A DNA stretch of 14,690 nt from NCBI GenBank assembly GCA_002339345.1, contig DDKM01000104.1, positions 1 through 14,690 on the forward strand, in the 5' to 3' direction. The notes under the pieces were generated by a model. That model was not told where the DNA came from and did no database searches. It saw only the letters and a list, made by a program, of their open reading frames with translations. The translations under genes were made by a program, and so were the position numbers. Every line of letters starts with the position of its first letter. Positions within the stretch are counted from its first letter, which is position 1. Positions 14,490-14,690 of this stretch are shown in pieces. Source of the DNA: Firmicutes bacterium UBA2598 (GTDB lineage: Bacteria; Bacillota; PH28-bin88).

Positions 14490-14563
14490 TAAACCGCCTG
14501 TCATTCCGGTCACTCAAAATAAAATTTTAGATAACCATGCCAATGTGAGGAGGAGTAAGTTCA

Positions 14564-14690
14564 ATGGCAAAACAGAAGTTCGAACGGAAGAAGCCCCACG
14601 TAAACGTCGGAACCATTGGTCACGTTGACCACGGCAAGACCACCCTGACCGCTTCCATTACCTTCATCCTGGCCAAGGTGGGCGGCGCCG
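14564..14690 (+). CDS. tuf: Elongation factor Tu (N-terminal part, runs off the window)
   Basis: The first 42 codons are present. They begin Met-Ala-Lys-Gln-Lys-Phe-Glu-Arg and reach the P-loop Gly-His-Val-Asp-His-Gly-Lys-Thr (19-26), diagnostic of EF-Tu. H20 and K25 of the nucleotide site are intact. TGAGGAGGAG (14546-14555) is a strong ribosome-binding site. EF-Tu delivers aminoacyl-tRNA to the ribosome. It closes the rpsL-rpsG-fusA-tuf order. No promoter convincing enough to report lies in the 74-bp spacer, so it should be co-transcribed with fusA. It is probably the second copy in this neighbourhood. Confidence 0.95.
   Translation, partial: MAKQKFERKKPHVNVGTIGHVDHGKTTLTASITFILAKVGGA

Noticed and set aside
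13179..14513. 444-codon open frame on the minus strand opposite fusA
   Set aside because: It is the antisense shadow of a highly conserved GC-rich gene. The translation shows no recognisable domain and is rich in His/Gly/Leu, as expected from reversed codons. The same applies to other long minus-strand frames, for example opposite rpoC at 8970-9764.
14490..14563. Separate tuf promoter in the fusA-tuf spacer
   Set aside because: An AT-rich stretch near 14515-14532 has no credible -35 at the right distance.

Overview
The window is a core-genome stretch of a moderately GC-rich Firmicute. Gene order and protein wording best fit the Desulfotomaculum/Pelotomaculum group (Peptococcaceae sensu lato), but this placement is inference. 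Every gene lies on the plus strand. The order is [end of a probable tuf] - rpmG - secE - nusG - rplK - rplA - L10 leader - rplJ - rplL - rpoB - rpoC - ybxF-like L7Ae protein - rpsL - rpsG - fusA - [start of tuf]. It is the Bacillus subtilis arrangement without the methyltransferase gene ybxB between rplL and rpoB. I see no mobile element, CRISPR array, tRNA or rRNA.

Layout. Positions 1-23 hold the last codons of an upstream gene, most likely a first tuf copy. Positions 24-261 are non-coding and hold a perfect 14-bp inverted repeat and a strong promoter. rpmG, secE and nusG (262-1256) and rplK, rplA, rplJ and rplL (1293-3720) follow. Positions 2471-2698, before rplJ, are an L10-type autoregulatory leader with an intrinsic terminator. 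Positions 3721-4010 hold a terminator after rplL, a new promoter within three bases of its T-tract, and a leader of about 200 nt before rpoB that can form competing pairings. rpoB and rpoC fill 4011-11030. A third promoter is embedded in the end of rpoC and should drive the str-type group (ybxF, rpsL, rpsG, fusA, tuf).

How it works together. The genes supply the transcription core (beta, beta-prime, NusG), the translocon subunit SecE, the ribosomal stalk and its base (L11, L1, L10, L7/L12), the decoding-centre proteins S12 and S7, and the elongation GTPases EF-G and EF-Tu that bind that stalk. The three promoters share one architecture: TTGACA, 17-bp spacer, TGn extended -10, TAnnnT. They split the cluster into three transcription units, modulated by attenuation at rplJ, termination before rpoB and possibly RNA structure at nusG, rpoB and rpsG.

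The proteins are ordinary and no new protein system is visible. The novelty is in regulation: the folded rpoB leader, the rpoC stop codon serving as a promoter element, the palindrome before rpmG, and the very acidic tail of the beta subunit.
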